From contig VGOW01000009.1 in assembly GCA_016875735.1 (NCBI GenBank), positions 20,633-84,632 of the forward strand: 64,000 nt of DNA, written 5' to 3'. The notes beneath the pieces are model-generated. The model saw nothing but the letters and a program-made list of their open reading frames with translations. It had not been told where the DNA came from and did no database searches. Positions 1 through 9,700 of this stretch are shown here, piece after piece; within the stretch, counting starts at the first letter, position 1; the number at the start of each line of letters is the position of its first letter. A program made the position numbers and the translations under genes. The DNA is from Chloroflexota bacterium. Lineage in GTDB: Bacteria; Chloroflexota; Anaerolineae; Anaerolineales; VGOW01.

Positions 1-861
1 ACCATCAACACCCTCGCCCTCTGCCTCGACCGCAGCCACTTCGGCGACGTGCTCGACTTTTGGGGCGGCGAGCGCGATCTGCGCGACCGGCTCATCCGCG
101 TCCTGCACTCGATCAGTTTCGTCGATGATCCCACGCGCATCCTCCGCGCCGTGCGCTTCGAACAGCGATTCGGCTTTCGCATCGAGCGGCGCACCGCCGA
201 ACTGATCGCCCATGCCCTGCCCCTGCTCAATCGCGTCAGCGGCGACCGCGTGCGCCACGAGCTCGATCTCATTCTTCGGGAAGACCAGCCCGAGCGCCAC
301 CTCGCCCGCCTCGCCGAACTTGGCATCCTCACCGAAATCCACCCCGATCTCACTGCCAATCACGACGCCGCTCGCGCGCTCTCGGCGATCCGCAGTCAGC
401 AGTCAGCACTCAGCACTCAGCACTCAGCGCTTTGGGCCGCGTGGCTCTCCTCCGTCTCGTCCGCCTCGCTCGATTCGATTCTCGCCCGCCTCGCCCTCTC
501 GGCCAAACTCGGCCGCATCGTTCGGCAGGTGGCGGCGCTTCGCATCGCTATCGTGCAATTCAAACCCGACACGCGCTTCAGCGACATGCACACCGTTCTG
601 CAAACCTTCGACCCCGAACCGTTGAACATTGCCATTGCCCTGTGCGATGACGACGCCCTGCGCGCTCGCCTCTGCCAATACACCGAGCGCCTGCGCGCGC
701 TCAAACCCCTCGCCACCGGCGACGACCTCAAAGCGCTCGGCCTGCCGCCCGGCCCGCGCTACGGCGAAATCCTCGCCCAACTGCAAACCGCATGGCTCGA
801 TGGGGACATCGCCGCCGCCGAAGAAGAAAAAGCCCTCCTCCAGAAAATACTGAAAGGATGA
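1..861 (+). CDS. cca: CCA tRNA nucleotidyltransferase / poly(A) polymerase family, C-terminal part (5' truncated by window)
   Basis: Frame +1 open from base 1; 'DDPTRILRAVRFEQRFGFRIE' is the typical NTase/polyA-polymerase RNA-binding segment. Confidence 0.85.
   Translation, partial: TINTLALCLDRSHFGDVLDFWGGERDLRDRLIRVLHSISFVDDPTRILRAVRFEQRFGFRIERRTAELIAHALPLLNRVSGDRVRHELDLILREDQPERHLARLAELGILTEIHPDLTANHDAARALSAIRSQQSALSTQHSALWAAWLSSVSSASLDSILARLALSAKLGRIVRQVAALRIAIVQFKPDTRFSDMHTVLQTFDPEPLNIAIALCDDDALRARLCQYTERLRALKPLATGDDLKALGLPPGPRYGEILAQLQTAWLDGDIAAAEEEKALLQKILKG
394..428. repeat. Heptad island inside cca
   Basis: AGTCAGC x2, ACTCAGC x3. Confidence 0.95.
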
Positions 862-1421
862 AACCCATGCTCGACAAACTGTCCGCCGCCGTCACTCGCT
901 TTGCCGCCGGCCGCAACACGTTGATACTCCTCGCCGTCTATTTGCTCATCAACATCGTCGTCCTCCCCGCCGCCGAGGCGCGCATCAAAGCCGCCTCCGG
1001 CGGAGTCGGCCCCATCGATCTGCAATTCGGTTACACCCCCGACAAAGTGTTCGGCATGGTCGAGTCCTACGGCGACGCCCGATCCTTTTATGCCCTCTTC
1101 GAGTTCACCGGCGACTTGGCCTATCCCATCGTTTACACCCTCACCTTTTCCTTCATCATCACTATCCTCTTCCGCACCGCCTTCGATCACAACAGCCCTC
1201 TGCAAAAACTGCATCTCCTCCCCTTCGCCGCCTTCGCCTTCGATATGCTGGAGAACGTCTGCATCGTGACCCTGCTGCTCACCTATCCACAGCAGATCAC
1301 CGCAGTGGCCGTCGTCGGCAACCTCTTCACCCTCGTCAAATGGGCCGCCGCCTTCGGCTCCCTCGCCCTCATCCTCATCGGCCTCGTTGGCGTTGGGGTG
1401 AGGAAACTCAAGAAGGCGTGA
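858..1421 (+). CDS. Hypothetical multi-pass membrane protein
   Basis: ORF with ATG 858 overlapping the cca stop; several hydrophobic segments. Confidence 0.7.
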   Translation: MKPMLDKLSAAVTRFAAGRNTLILLAVYLLINIVVLPAAEARIKAASGGVGPIDLQFGYTPDKVFGMVESYGDARSFYALFEFTGDLAYPIVYTLTFSFIITILFRTAFDHNSPLQKLHLLPFAAFAFDMLENVCIVTLLLTYPQQITAVAVVGNLFTLVKWAAAFGSLALILIGLVGVGVRKLKKA

Positions 1422-1595
1422 ATGGAAGTACAGTGAAATCTCCAAACGCGGTCATGCGGCTCAATTGTTGACAGGGCTTGCACATCTCGCGTGGGTCGGA
1501 ACCACAGATCTCACGGAGTCGTATTCATCAGTGAAATCCGTGGTTGCTTTTCCCCCACTGCGTGACCCCCTCGCTGAATCAATCCGCGTCCCCCG

Positions 1596-2642
1596 ATGAC
1601 CCGCGTCCTTCACGTCACCCCGAACGCGCCGGAGCCCGACCGCATCGAGATCGCCGCCCGTGCCATCCGCGAAGGCCGCCTCGTCGCCTTCCCCACCGAA
1701 ACGGTGTACGGTCTCGGCGCGAACGCCCTCGACCCCGCCGCCGTCGCCCGCATCTTCGAAGCCAAAGGCCGCCCGCCCACCGATCCGCTCATCGCCCACA
1801 TCGCCTCACCCGATCAACTGCGCGGCCTCGCCCTCGACATTCCTCAACTCGCCATTGATTTGGGAGAAAGGCTTTGGCCCGGCCCGCTCACGTTGGTTCT
1901 CAAAAGAAACCCTCGCCTGCCCGCTAACCTCTCTGCCGGGCGGGACACCGTTGCCGTGCGCCAGCCCGCTCACCCGGTGGCCGCCGCCTTGATTCGATCT
2001 GCCGGCACACCCATCGCCGCGCCCTCGGCCAACCTTTTCTCGCGCCCCAGCCCCACCACCGCCGAGCATGTCCTGCGCGATCTCGATGGCCGGATCGATC
2101 TCATCCTCGACGGCGGCCCGACTCCGGTGGGGGTGGAATCGACGGTGCTCGATCTCACCGTCAGCCCCCCGGCCGTGTTGCGCCCCGGCGGAGTCCCGGC
2201 AGAGATTCTGCGCGAGATGATTCCAACGCTCGATGTGAGTCCCCGCGTGGCCGGCCCCGCCGAGTCCGCCTCATCGCCCGGAACATTCCTCAAGCACTAT
2301 TCCCCGCAGTCGCCGTTGCTGCTCTTCACCGGCCCGCGCGATTCGATGCTGGCCGAGATGCGCCGAACCGCACAGCAACTGCTGGCCGAAAACAAAAGAG
2401 TGGCGATGCTCCTCGCCACTCCCGAAATTTCTCTGTTCGCCGATCTCCCCGTCATCACTTTCGATCTCGGCGACGACTTGGATTCTGTTGCCCGCCGACT
2501 CTTCACCGGCCTGCGCCAACTCGACTCATCCGGCGCAGACCTCATTCTCGCCCACGACTTTCCCCGCGAAGGACTGGGGCTTGCCATTTGGGATCGACTC
2601 TTCCGCGCCGCCGAAGGGAGGGTGGTAATTGGTAATTGGTAA
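1596..2642 (+). CDS. L-threonylcarbamoyladenylate synthase (Sua5/YciO/YrdC family)
   Basis: 'GRLVAFPTETVYGLGANA', 'KGRPPTDPLIAHI', C-terminal Sua5 domain. Confidence 0.93.
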   Translation: MTRVLHVTPNAPEPDRIEIAARAIREGRLVAFPTETVYGLGANALDPAAVARIFEAKGRPPTDPLIAHIASPDQLRGLALDIPQLAIDLGERLWPGPLTLVLKRNPRLPANLSAGRDTVAVRQPAHPVAAALIRSAGTPIAAPSANLFSRPSPTTAEHVLRDLDGRIDLILDGGPTPVGVESTVLDLTVSPPAVLRPGGVPAEILREMIPTLDVSPRVAGPAESASSPGTFLKHYSPQSPLLLFTGPRDSMLAEMRRTAQQLLAENKRVAMLLATPEISLFADLPVITFDLGDDLDSVARRLFTGLRQLDSSGADLILAHDFPREGLGLAIWDRLFRAAEGRVVIGNW

Positions 2643-2722
2643 TTGGTAATTGGTGGTTGGTGGTTGGTGATCAGCGTTCAGCACTCCGCATTCCGTATTC
2701 AGCATTCCGCATTCCGCATTCA
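2628..2722. repeat. Heptad island after sua5/tsaC
   Basis: GGTAATT x4, GGTGGTT x2, GGTGATC, AGCGTTC, AGCACTC, CGCATTC, CGTATTC, AGCATTC, CGCATTC x2. Confidence 0.95.
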
Positions 2723-2981
2723 CCTTCATCCCTTCATCCTTCACTTCACCACCCTCAATCTCTCTCCCGCGAAAAGCAAGTCTCCCACCACCGTCGGCGG
2801 CGTCTGCGCCCGCCCCCCGCACGCCGCCCCAACGACGGCCAACAGCCCCATCATCAGCAATCGTTTCACGAATCCCATCTCGCCGCTCTCCTTCTGACTT
2901 CTCTTTTGTTCATTGTCTCATTGTTCATTGTTCATTACAATAGCGGCAACTGCAAAGCGCAAACGAAAGAGGTGCAGAAAC

Positions 2982-3221
2982 ATGTTCGGCTTTGATCGCA
3001 TCACATTTGACCTCCGCATCATGGGAGGGCAGGCTTGCATTCGCGGCATGCGCATTCCGGTGTCGCTGATAGTCAACCTCGTGGCGCACGGCAAGCAGGT
3101 TGCCGAAGTGCTTGAAGAATACCCCGACCTCGAGACCGAAGATGTTCGGCAAGCATTGGAATACGCCGCGTGGCTCACGCGCGATCAGGTTTATGCGCGC
3201 CGGCCGGAGAGCGTCCCATGA
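2982..3221 (+). CDS. DUF433 domain protein, probable antitoxin
   Basis: 'GQACIRGMRIPVSLIVNLVAHG..EVLEEYPDLETEDVRQALEYAA' is typical of DUF433; ATGA overlap with next gene. Confidence 0.85.
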   Translation: MFGFDRITFDLRIMGGQACIRGMRIPVSLIVNLVAHGKQVAEVLEEYPDLETEDVRQALEYAAWLTRDQVYARRPESVP

Positions 3222-3547
3222 GATTTCTTGCGAACATGGGCATATCCTCGCGCACTGTCGAATGGCTGCGTGAGCAAGGACACAACGCTGTTCACCTGCG
3301 CGAACAAGACTTGCAACGCGCGCCCGATGATGAAATTTTGGCAAAGGCGCGCGCCGAAGGCCGCGTTCTGCTGACGATGGATTTGGACTTTGGGCATCTG
3401 CTCGCTGTCAGCAACGAGAAACTGCCAAGCGTCGTCATCTTTCGCTTGAGCGACGAGCGATCCGAAATCGTCAACGAGCGGCTGGCAGATGTATTGGCCC
3501 AGTGCGCGCAGGACATTAGAGGAAGGCGCAGTCATCTCCGTGGATGA
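3218..3547 (+). CDS. DUF5615 PIN-like protein, probable toxin
   Basis: 'MRFLANMGISSRTVEWLREQGH..LLTMDLDFGHLLAV'; paired with DUF433. Confidence 0.85.
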   Translation: MRFLANMGISSRTVEWLREQGHNAVHLREQDLQRAPDDEILAKARAEGRVLLTMDLDFGHLLAVSNEKLPSVVIFRLSDERSEIVNERLADVLAQCAQDIRGRRSHLRG

Positions 3548-3583
3548 TGAATCGATCCGCGTGAGGCGACTCCCGATACGACC

Positions 3584-5548
3584 ATGACCAACGAAACCTC
3601 CTTCACTTTCGGCGGCGAGATCGTGTGGCGGCCCTCGCCCGAAACCATCGCCCGATCCAATTTGCAGAAGTTCATGAGCAAGCACGGCCTCGCCTCGTTC
3701 GACGAATTGATGTCCCGCTCCACAACGGAAACGGCGTGGTTCACCGAGTCGGTGCTGAAGTTTCTCGACATCCGCTTTCAGAAGCCGTACACCGCCATCG
3801 TCGATCTGTCGCGCGGCATTCAGTGGCCGCGGTGGTGCGTGGGCGGAATGCTGAACATTGCCCACAACTGCGTGGACAAATACTATGGCACGGAGGCGGG
3901 CAAGCGCACTGCGGCGCTCTACGAAAGCGAAGACGGCAAAACCCGGTCGCTCACTTACAACCAGCTGTATATCGAAGTCAATCACTGCGCCAACATGCTA
4001 CGCGTGCGCGGACTCAAAAAGGGCGACGCCATCGGCCTCTTCATGCCCATGAACCCGGAGATCGTCGTCGCGCTGTTGGCTATCGCCAAAATCGGCGGCA
4101 TCGTTCTGCCGCTGTTCTCCGGCTACGGCGCCTCGGCCATCGCCTCGCGGCTCAACGACGCCGGGGCCAAAGCCCTCTTCACCGCCGACGGCGTCCGGCG
4201 GCGCGGCAACCTCGTGGCCCTCAAACCCATCGCCGATGAGGCCGCCGCGCAAACGCCTACCCTGCAAGAAATGTTCGTGGTGAAGCAGACCGGCAACCCG
4301 GTGGCAATGCGCGCCGGGCGCGATCACTGGTGGCACGAAGAGATGCCGCACCAATCGCAGTTCGCCGCGCTCGAACCCACCTCTGCCGAAGACCCGCTGA
4401 TGATCATTTACACCAGCGGCACCACCGGCAAACCCAAAGGCGCGGTGCACACCCACTGCGGCTTCCCGGTGAAGAGCGCGCAGGATATGGCTTTCGGCGT
4501 CGACGTGCAGAGGGACGATGTTTTATATTGGATGACCGACATGGGTTGGATGATGGGTCCGTGGCAAGTCTTCGGCGTGACTCTGCTCGGCGCGACGATG
4601 TTCCTCTACGACGGCGCGCCCGACTGGCCCGGCCCCGACCGCCTGTGGCAAATGGTGAGCCGCCACCGTGTCACGGCGCTCGGCGTTTCCCCCACCCTCA
4701 TCCGCGCCCTCATCAAATTTGGCGACGAGCCGGTGAAGAAGCACGACCTCTCCTCGCTTCGTTGCTTCGCCTCCACCGGCGAACCGTGGAACCCCGACCC
4801 ATGGCTGTGGTTGTTCAACACCGTCGGCGGCGGGCGACTGCCCATCATCAATTATTCCGGCGGCACCGAGATCAGCGGCGGCATCGTGATGGGCAATCCG
4901 CTCATGCCCCTCAAACCGTGCGCCTTTTCCGCGCCCTGCCCCGGCCTCGCCGCCGACGTGTTCGACGAAGAGGGCCAGCCCGTCCGCAACCGGGTGGGCG
5001 AGTTGGTCATTCGCAATGCATGGATCGGAATGACGCGGGGATTCTGGAAGGACCCGAAACGGTACGAGGAAACGTACTGGTCGCGCTGGAAAGATGTGTG
5101 GGTGCACGGCGATTGGGCGGCCATTGACGACGACGGCCAGTGGTACATTTTGGGCCGCTCCGACGACACGATCAAAATCGCCGGGAAGCGGCTGGGCCCG
5201 GCGGAAGTGGAATCGATTCTCGTCAGCCATCCCGCCGTGTCGGAGGCCGCCGCCATCGCCGTGCCCGACGCGGTGAAGGGCAGTGAAGTGGTGTGCTTCT
5301 GCGTCCTCAAGCCCGATCACTCTCCGAGCGACGAGTTGCGCGACGCGCTAAAGGAAAGAGTGGCCGCCGAGTTGGGCAAGCCGCTGAAGCCGCGCGATAT
5401 TAAATTCGTGCGCGATCTGCCGAAGACGCGCAACGCCAAAGTGATGCGCCGGGTGATCCGCGCCGCCTATTTGGGGCAGGAGGCGGGGGACACAAGCTCG
5501 TTGGAGAACCCGATGGCGGTGGAGGAAATCAGGTTGTTGGGTGGTTAG
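3584..5548 (+). CDS. Acetyl-CoA synthetase-like AMP-dependent acyl-CoA ligase
   Basis: '[21 protein letters not shown]', '[20 protein letters not shown]', '[14 protein letters not shown]'. Confidence 0.92.
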   Translation: MTNETSFTFGGEIVWRPSPETIARSNLQKFMSKHGLASFDELMSRSTTETAWFTESVLKFLDIRFQKPYTAIVDLSRGIQWPRWCVGGMLNIAHNCVDKYYGTEAGKRTAALYESEDGKTRSLTYNQLYIEVNHCANMLRVRGLKKGDAIGLFMPMNPEIVVALLAIAKIGGIVLPLFSGYGASAIASRLNDAGAKALFTADGVRRRGNLVALKPIADEAAAQTPTLQEMFVVKQTGNPVAMRAGRDHWWHEEMPHQSQFAALEPTSAEDPLMIIYTSGTTGKPKGAVHTHCGFPVKSAQDMAFGVDVQRDDVLYWMTDMGWMMGPWQVFGVTLLGATMFLYDGAPDWPGPDRLWQMVSRHRVTALGVSPTLIRALIKFGDEPVKKHDLSSLRCFASTGEPWNPDPWLWLFNTVGGGRLPIINYSGGTEISGGIVMGNPLMPLKPCAFSAPCPGLAADVFDEEGQPVRNRVGELVIRNAWIGMTRGFWKDPKRYEETYWSRWKDVWVHGDWAAIDDDGQWYILGRSDDTIKIAGKRLGPAEVESILVSHPAVSEAAAIAVPDAVKGSEVVCFCVLKPDHSPSDELRDALKERVAAELGKPLKPRDIKFVRDLPKTRNAKVMRRVIRAAYLGQEAGDTSSLENPMAVEEIRLLGG

Positions 5549-5592
5549 GTTGTTCGGTGGTTTGGTGGTTAGAGCCTATTTCCAAAACGATC

Positions 5593-5835
5593 TTAACCGT
5601 CATGCCGAGCAGACCTTGCTTCTCGAACTGCAATGAGAGCATCGGTCATTACTTCAGGTTCTCTGACGGAAGGATATGTGGAACGGATCGATTGAAGCGC
5701 TTCGGAAAACCTTTGGGTTATTGCCGCCCGATCTATTTCAGCATCCAGCAACCGCCAGAGCGTCATCTTTTCGCCAACCGGCAAGCAGCGCAACGCATTG
5801 ATTAGTTGTTCGAGAGACAAATCAACGGTTATCAT
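5593..5835 (-). CDS. Small antitoxin-like hypothetical protein
   Basis: 80 aa; 'LSLEQLINALRCLPVGEKMTLWRLLDAEID' resembles small antitoxin-like proteins; no toxin partner adjacent. Confidence 0.5.
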   Translation of the reverse strand: MITVDLSLEQLINALRCLPVGEKMTLWRLLDAEIDRAAITQRFSEALQSIRSTYPSVREPEVMTDALIAVREARSARHDG

Positions 5836-5947
5836 TTTACGGCACCCTTCAATCTATAAAGCGATTCTGCCCCCGAATTATACGCCCTTCCTCACAAATC
5901 GCTTCGGGGAATGTCAGTTCAGGGGCCAGCTCAAATCATTCCAAGAA

Positions 5948-6022
5948 TTCACCGTAGAGTCACCAAGAACACAGAGAACATCTCCAAAAAAACTCTGCGC
6001 GCTCTGCGTCTCTGCGGTGAAA
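5948..6022. repeat. Imperfect long hairpin repeat (CACAGAG/CTCTGCG family)
   Basis: TTCACCGTAGAGTCACCAAGAACACAGAGAAC...CTCTGCGCGCTCTGCGTCTCTGCGGTGAA. Confidence 0.8.
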
Positions 6023-6104
6023 CTACCCTCCTCTCCCTTCCTTGACTTCCCCTCCTCCACCGCCTACAATCCAGCCATCGAACCACCCAACCACCGGAGA
6101 CCCC

Positions 6105-9100
6105 ATGACCGACTACCTCTTTCGCGGCGCCCTCCGCGACCTCGACCCGCAACTCGCCGAACTGGCCGACATCGAAGCCGAACGCCAATACCGCAAACTG
6201 ATTCTGATCGCTTCCGAAAGCACTGCTCCGCGCGCCACCCTCGAAGCCCTCGGCTCCAACTTCCATAACATTTATGCCGAAGGCTATCCCGACGACGACA
6301 CGCGCTGGATGGCCGATGAAGAGATTCTCGATTACGAGAACCGGCTCGGCCATTACCGCCGCTACGCCGACCCGCGCTACTACAAAGGCGTCGAATACGC
6401 CGACATCGTCGAGGCCCTCGCCCGCCGCCGTTGCGCCGAAGCCTTCGCCGCCAACGGCGTGAGCGCCGATCAAATCTGGGTCAACGTGCAGGGCCTCTCC
6501 GGCGGCCCGGCCAACAACGCCATCTATCACGCCCTCGTCAATCCGGGCGACACGGTGATGGGCATGAACCTCCTCTTCGGCGGCCACCTCTCGCACGGCT
6601 CGCCCGTCAACCGAAGCGGCAAGTATTACAACATCGTGCCGTACACCATCAATCCTCAGACCGAAAAAATCGATATGGATGAAGTGGAGCGGCTGGCGAA
6701 AGAACACAAGCCCAAAATGATCATCGTCGGCTACTCGTCGTATCCGTGGGCGGGCGACTTCAAACGCTTCCGCGAAATTGCCGACTCGGTGGGCGCGTAC
6801 CTCGTCGCCGATATGGCTCACGTCGCCGGGCTGATCGCCGCCGGTGTGTATCCCTCGCCGATGGGCCACGCCCACGTCATCTCGTTCACCACCCACAAGA
6901 CCCTCAACGGCCCGCGCGGCGCGTGCATCCTCACCACCGATCCGGTCATCGCCAAGAAAATCGATCGCGCCGTCTTCCCCGGCGAACAGGGCGGCCCGCA
7001 CGTCAACGTCTTTCTCGGCCTGGCCCTCACTTTCAAACTCGCCCAAACCGCCGAATACAAAAAACTGCAAGCCCAAACGGTGAAGAGCTCCATCCGCTTC
7101 GCCGGGCGCATGAAAGAACACGGCTTCAAGATTCCGTTCGGCGGAACCGAGTCGCACCTCTTCAACCTCGACTGCAAATCGGTGCGCGGCCCCGACGGCG
7201 CTCCGCTCATGGGCGACTTCGCCGCGCGCATCCTCGACATCGCCGGAGTCGTCGTCAATCGCAACACCATCCCCGGCGACCGCTCCGCGCTCAACCCCTC
7301 CGGCCTCCGTTTGGGAACGCCGTGGATCACCCAGCGCGGCTTCCGCGAAAAGCACATCGACAAACTCGCCGCCCTCATCGCTCAAGTGCTCAAAGCCTGC
7401 ACGCCGTACACGCAGACCGGGCGCAAAGGCACGCTCTATCGCGCCAAAGTGGACTTCGAGGCGCTCAACGACGCGAAGATCAAAATCCGCGACCTCTCGC
7501 AATCGGTCGGCATCGACTTCGAGCCAACGACGCACGGCTACCCGCACTTCTATTACCTCGACGACCCCGCGCCCAAACGAAAGAGCGCGGCCATCGAGAT
7601 CGAAGGCGAACGCGCCGATGACTTTTTGTATTGGGCTTTGAGCAGTGACGTGTACTCGCTGAAAAGCGGAAAGACGCAACTCACCGAGATCCGGGCCGGG
7701 AAACGACTCGCCAAAGGCGGCCTCACTCGCGTGGGACGCCGCCATTATCGACTCGGTGTCCCCGCCGATCTCTCCGTGCGCGTCGCCACGTGGCTGCGCG
7801 ATCTCTCCGACGGATACATCGCCTTCGACGACGATCCCTATCGCAAACTCCCCGGCCCCATCGTCGTCCGTGACCCACTCCCCTCTCCCAGCGGGAGAGG
7901 GGCCGGGGGTGAGGGTGACTCAGTGGACACCTCGAAGCCATACTTCATCGGCCATTTGCCATTCGCCACGCGAAGCGGCCATTCGCCATTGCCCAAGTTC
8001 GAATGGCGCGAACCCGCCGACGCCCCGCTCAAAAAGACTCGCCTCAACGAAACTCACCGGGCGCTCGGCGGGCGCATGGTGCCCTTCGCCGGATGGGAGA
8101 TGCCCGTGCAATACACCGGCGTGCTCGAAGAGCATCAGGCCACACGCAACGCCGCCGGACTCTTCGACGTGAGTCACATGGGCGTGTGGGACGCCAAAGG
8201 CCCCGGCGCGCGCGCCTTCCTCGACGCGGTGACGACCAACGAAGTGTCGGCGCTCAAGCCCGGCCAGAGCATGTATTCGCAATTCCTCGCGCCCGATGCC
8301 CACGTGCTCGACGACTGCTACTTCTATTGCCTCGCCGATGATCATTTCCTCGTCGTCGTCAACGCCAGCAACGACGACAAAGATTGGGCGTGGGTCAATG
8401 CCGTTCAACGCGGCGAAGTGATGATCGATTCGGATCACCCGTGGGCAGCCGCCCCCGCGCGCAAGGCCGTGGCCCTGCGCAACCTTCGCGCCGAGTCGTC
8501 GGGCGCCGATCAGCGCGTGGACATCGCCCTGCAAGGCCCCAAGTCGCGCGACATCCTCTTGGCTCTCGGCAGCAACGCTAATAACCAATTACTAGTTACC
8601 AACCTCCAACACACCGAACTCTGCCGCGCCACCGTCGGCGGATTCGATCTCATCGTCGCCCGCACCGGCTACACCGGCGAGCAAATGGCCTTCGAGTTGT
8701 TCGTGCATCCCGATAATGCTGTGGGCCTGTGGAATGCATTGCTCGACGCGGGCAAACCGTTCGGCCTCAAACCTGTTGGCCTCGCCGCCCGCGATTCGCT
8801 CCGCACCGAAGCCGGGCTTCCGTTGTACGGCGACGAAATGGCCGGGCATCTCAACCTCGGCGTGGGCGATGCCGGGTTCGGATCGTATGTGAAGATGCAC
8901 AAGCCGTGGTTCATCGGGCGCAAAGCCTTCATCGAGCAAGAGCGGAATCGCAAGAGCGAAGTCGTGCGCTTCCGCTTCACAGCGAAGGCCGGGCGCATGG
9001 CCCACAACGGCGACGCGGTGTTCGACAGCGAGGGCAACGCCATCGGCGAAGTGACGTGCTGTTCGATTGACACCGAAGGCTTCCGATGCGGCCAAGCGTA

Positions 9101-9212
9101 TATTGGATTGAAATACGGCAAAGAGGGGACGCCGATCCTGATTCGAAACGGCGGCGAGTCGCGCCCGCCCGAAGCGGCGACGGTGTTGAGTCGATTTCCG
9201 AAGAAGAAGTGA
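6105..9212 (+). CDS. Fused serine hydroxymethyltransferase - aminomethyltransferase (GlyA-GcvT)
   Basis: N-terminal SHMT ('NVQGLSGGPANNAIYHAL', 'VISFTTHKTLNGPRG'); C-terminal GcvT ('MVPFAGWEMPVQYTGVLEEHQATRNAAGLFDVSHMG', 'RTGYTGEQMAFEL') in one uninterrupted frame. Confidence 0.93.
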   Translation: MTDYLFRGALRDLDPQLAELADIEAERQYRKLILIASESTAPRATLEALGSNFHNIYAEGYPDDDTRWMADEEILDYENRLGHYRRYADPRYYKGVEYADIVEALARRRCAEAFAANGVSADQIWVNVQGLSGGPANNAIYHALVNPGDTVMGMNLLFGGHLSHGSPVNRSGKYYNIVPYTINPQTEKIDMDEVERLAKEHKPKMIIVGYSSYPWAGDFKRFREIADSVGAYLVADMAHVAGLIAAGVYPSPMGHAHVISFTTHKTLNGPRGACILTTDPVIAKKIDRAVFPGEQGGPHVNVFLGLALTFKLAQTAEYKKLQAQTVKSSIRFAGRMKEHGFKIPFGGTESHLFNLDCKSVRGPDGAPLMGDFAARILDIAGVVVNRNTIPGDRSALNPSGLRLGTPWITQRGFREKHIDKLAALIAQVLKACTPYTQTGRKGTLYRAKVDFEALNDAKIKIRDLSQSVGIDFEPTTHGYPHFYYLDDPAPKRKSAAIEIEGERADDFLYWALSSDVYSLKSGKTQLTEIRAGKRLAKGGLTRVGRRHYRLGVPADLSVRVATWLRDLSDGYIAFDDDPYRKLPGPIVVRDPLPSPSGRGAGGEGDSVDTSKPYFIGHLPFATRSGHSPLPKFEWREPADAPLKKTRLNETHRALGGRMVPFAGWEMPVQYTGVLEEHQATRNAAGLFDVSHMGVWDAKGPGARAFLDAVTTNEVSALKPGQSMYSQFLAPDAHVLDDCYFYCLADDHFLVVVNASNDDKDWAWVNAVQRGEVMIDSDHPWAAAPARKAVALRNLRAESSGADQRVDIALQGPKSRDILLALGSNANNQLLVTNLQHTELCRATVGGFDLIVARTGYTGEQMAFELFVHPDNAVGLWNALLDAGKPFGLKPVGLAARDSLRTEAGLPLYGDEMAGHLNLGVGDAGFGSYVKMHKPWFIGRKAFIEQERNRKSEVVRFRFTAKAGRMAHNGDAVFDSEGNAIGEVTCCSIDTEGFRCGQAYIGLKYGKEGTPILIRNGGESRPPEAATVLSRFPKKK
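7880..7992. repeat. Hairpin repeat plus heptad-like island in the GlyA-GcvT linker
   Basis: CCCCTCTCCC-AGC-GGGAGAGGGG then GGCCATTTGCCATTCGCCACGCGAAGCGGCCATTCGCCATT. Confidence 0.88.
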
Positions 9213-9700
9213 TCCGCATCACTCAGATCGGCCCCGGACACATCGAACCCGCATTCGCCCTCCTCTGCCGCTTCTTCGCCGAGGAGGGCTTTTCTACCCC
9301 GCCCGACCGAATCCGATCCTCACTGCAAACTTTCCTTACCGAGCCGGGCATTGCTGTGTTTCTCGCGTGGCGGGAGGCAACCGCAGTGGGCATGGCCACC
9401 ATGGCTTCGCGGCCCAGCATCGAGCATGGGCTGTATGCAGAGATTGAGGATTTGTATGTTCTGCCTTCGGCGCGGGGCGCGGGCGTTGGCGCCGCCCTGA
9501 TCGAGGCCGCAGTGCAGTGGTGCGAAGAGCGCGGTTGCTCTTCGGTGGAAGTGTGCATCACTTCTGAAGGCGAGGCCGCGCACGGGCTGACTCGATTCTA
9601 TGAAAAGTTTGGCTTCGCCGATGAGGGGCGGCGATTGATTGCGAAAAATTGTAAAGGCGATTCTCGAATCACCCCTACTTCGGCAACTCTTGCGTGCTGA
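9209..9700 (+). CDS. GNAT family N-acetyltransferase
   Basis: 'EIEDLYVLPSARGAGVGAALIEAA'; GTG start overlapping the upstream stop. Confidence 0.85.
   Translation: MIRITQIGPGHIEPAFALLCRFFAEEGFSTPPDRIRSSLQTFLTEPGIAVFLAWREATAVGMATMASRPSIEHGLYAEIEDLYVLPSARGAGVGAALIEAAVQWCEERGCSSVEVCITSEGEAAHGLTRFYEKFGFADEGRRLIAKNCKGDSRITPTSATLAC

Noticed and set aside
5949-7745. 598-aa minus-strand ORF
   Set aside because: Antisense to glyA-gcvT; no recognisable domain.
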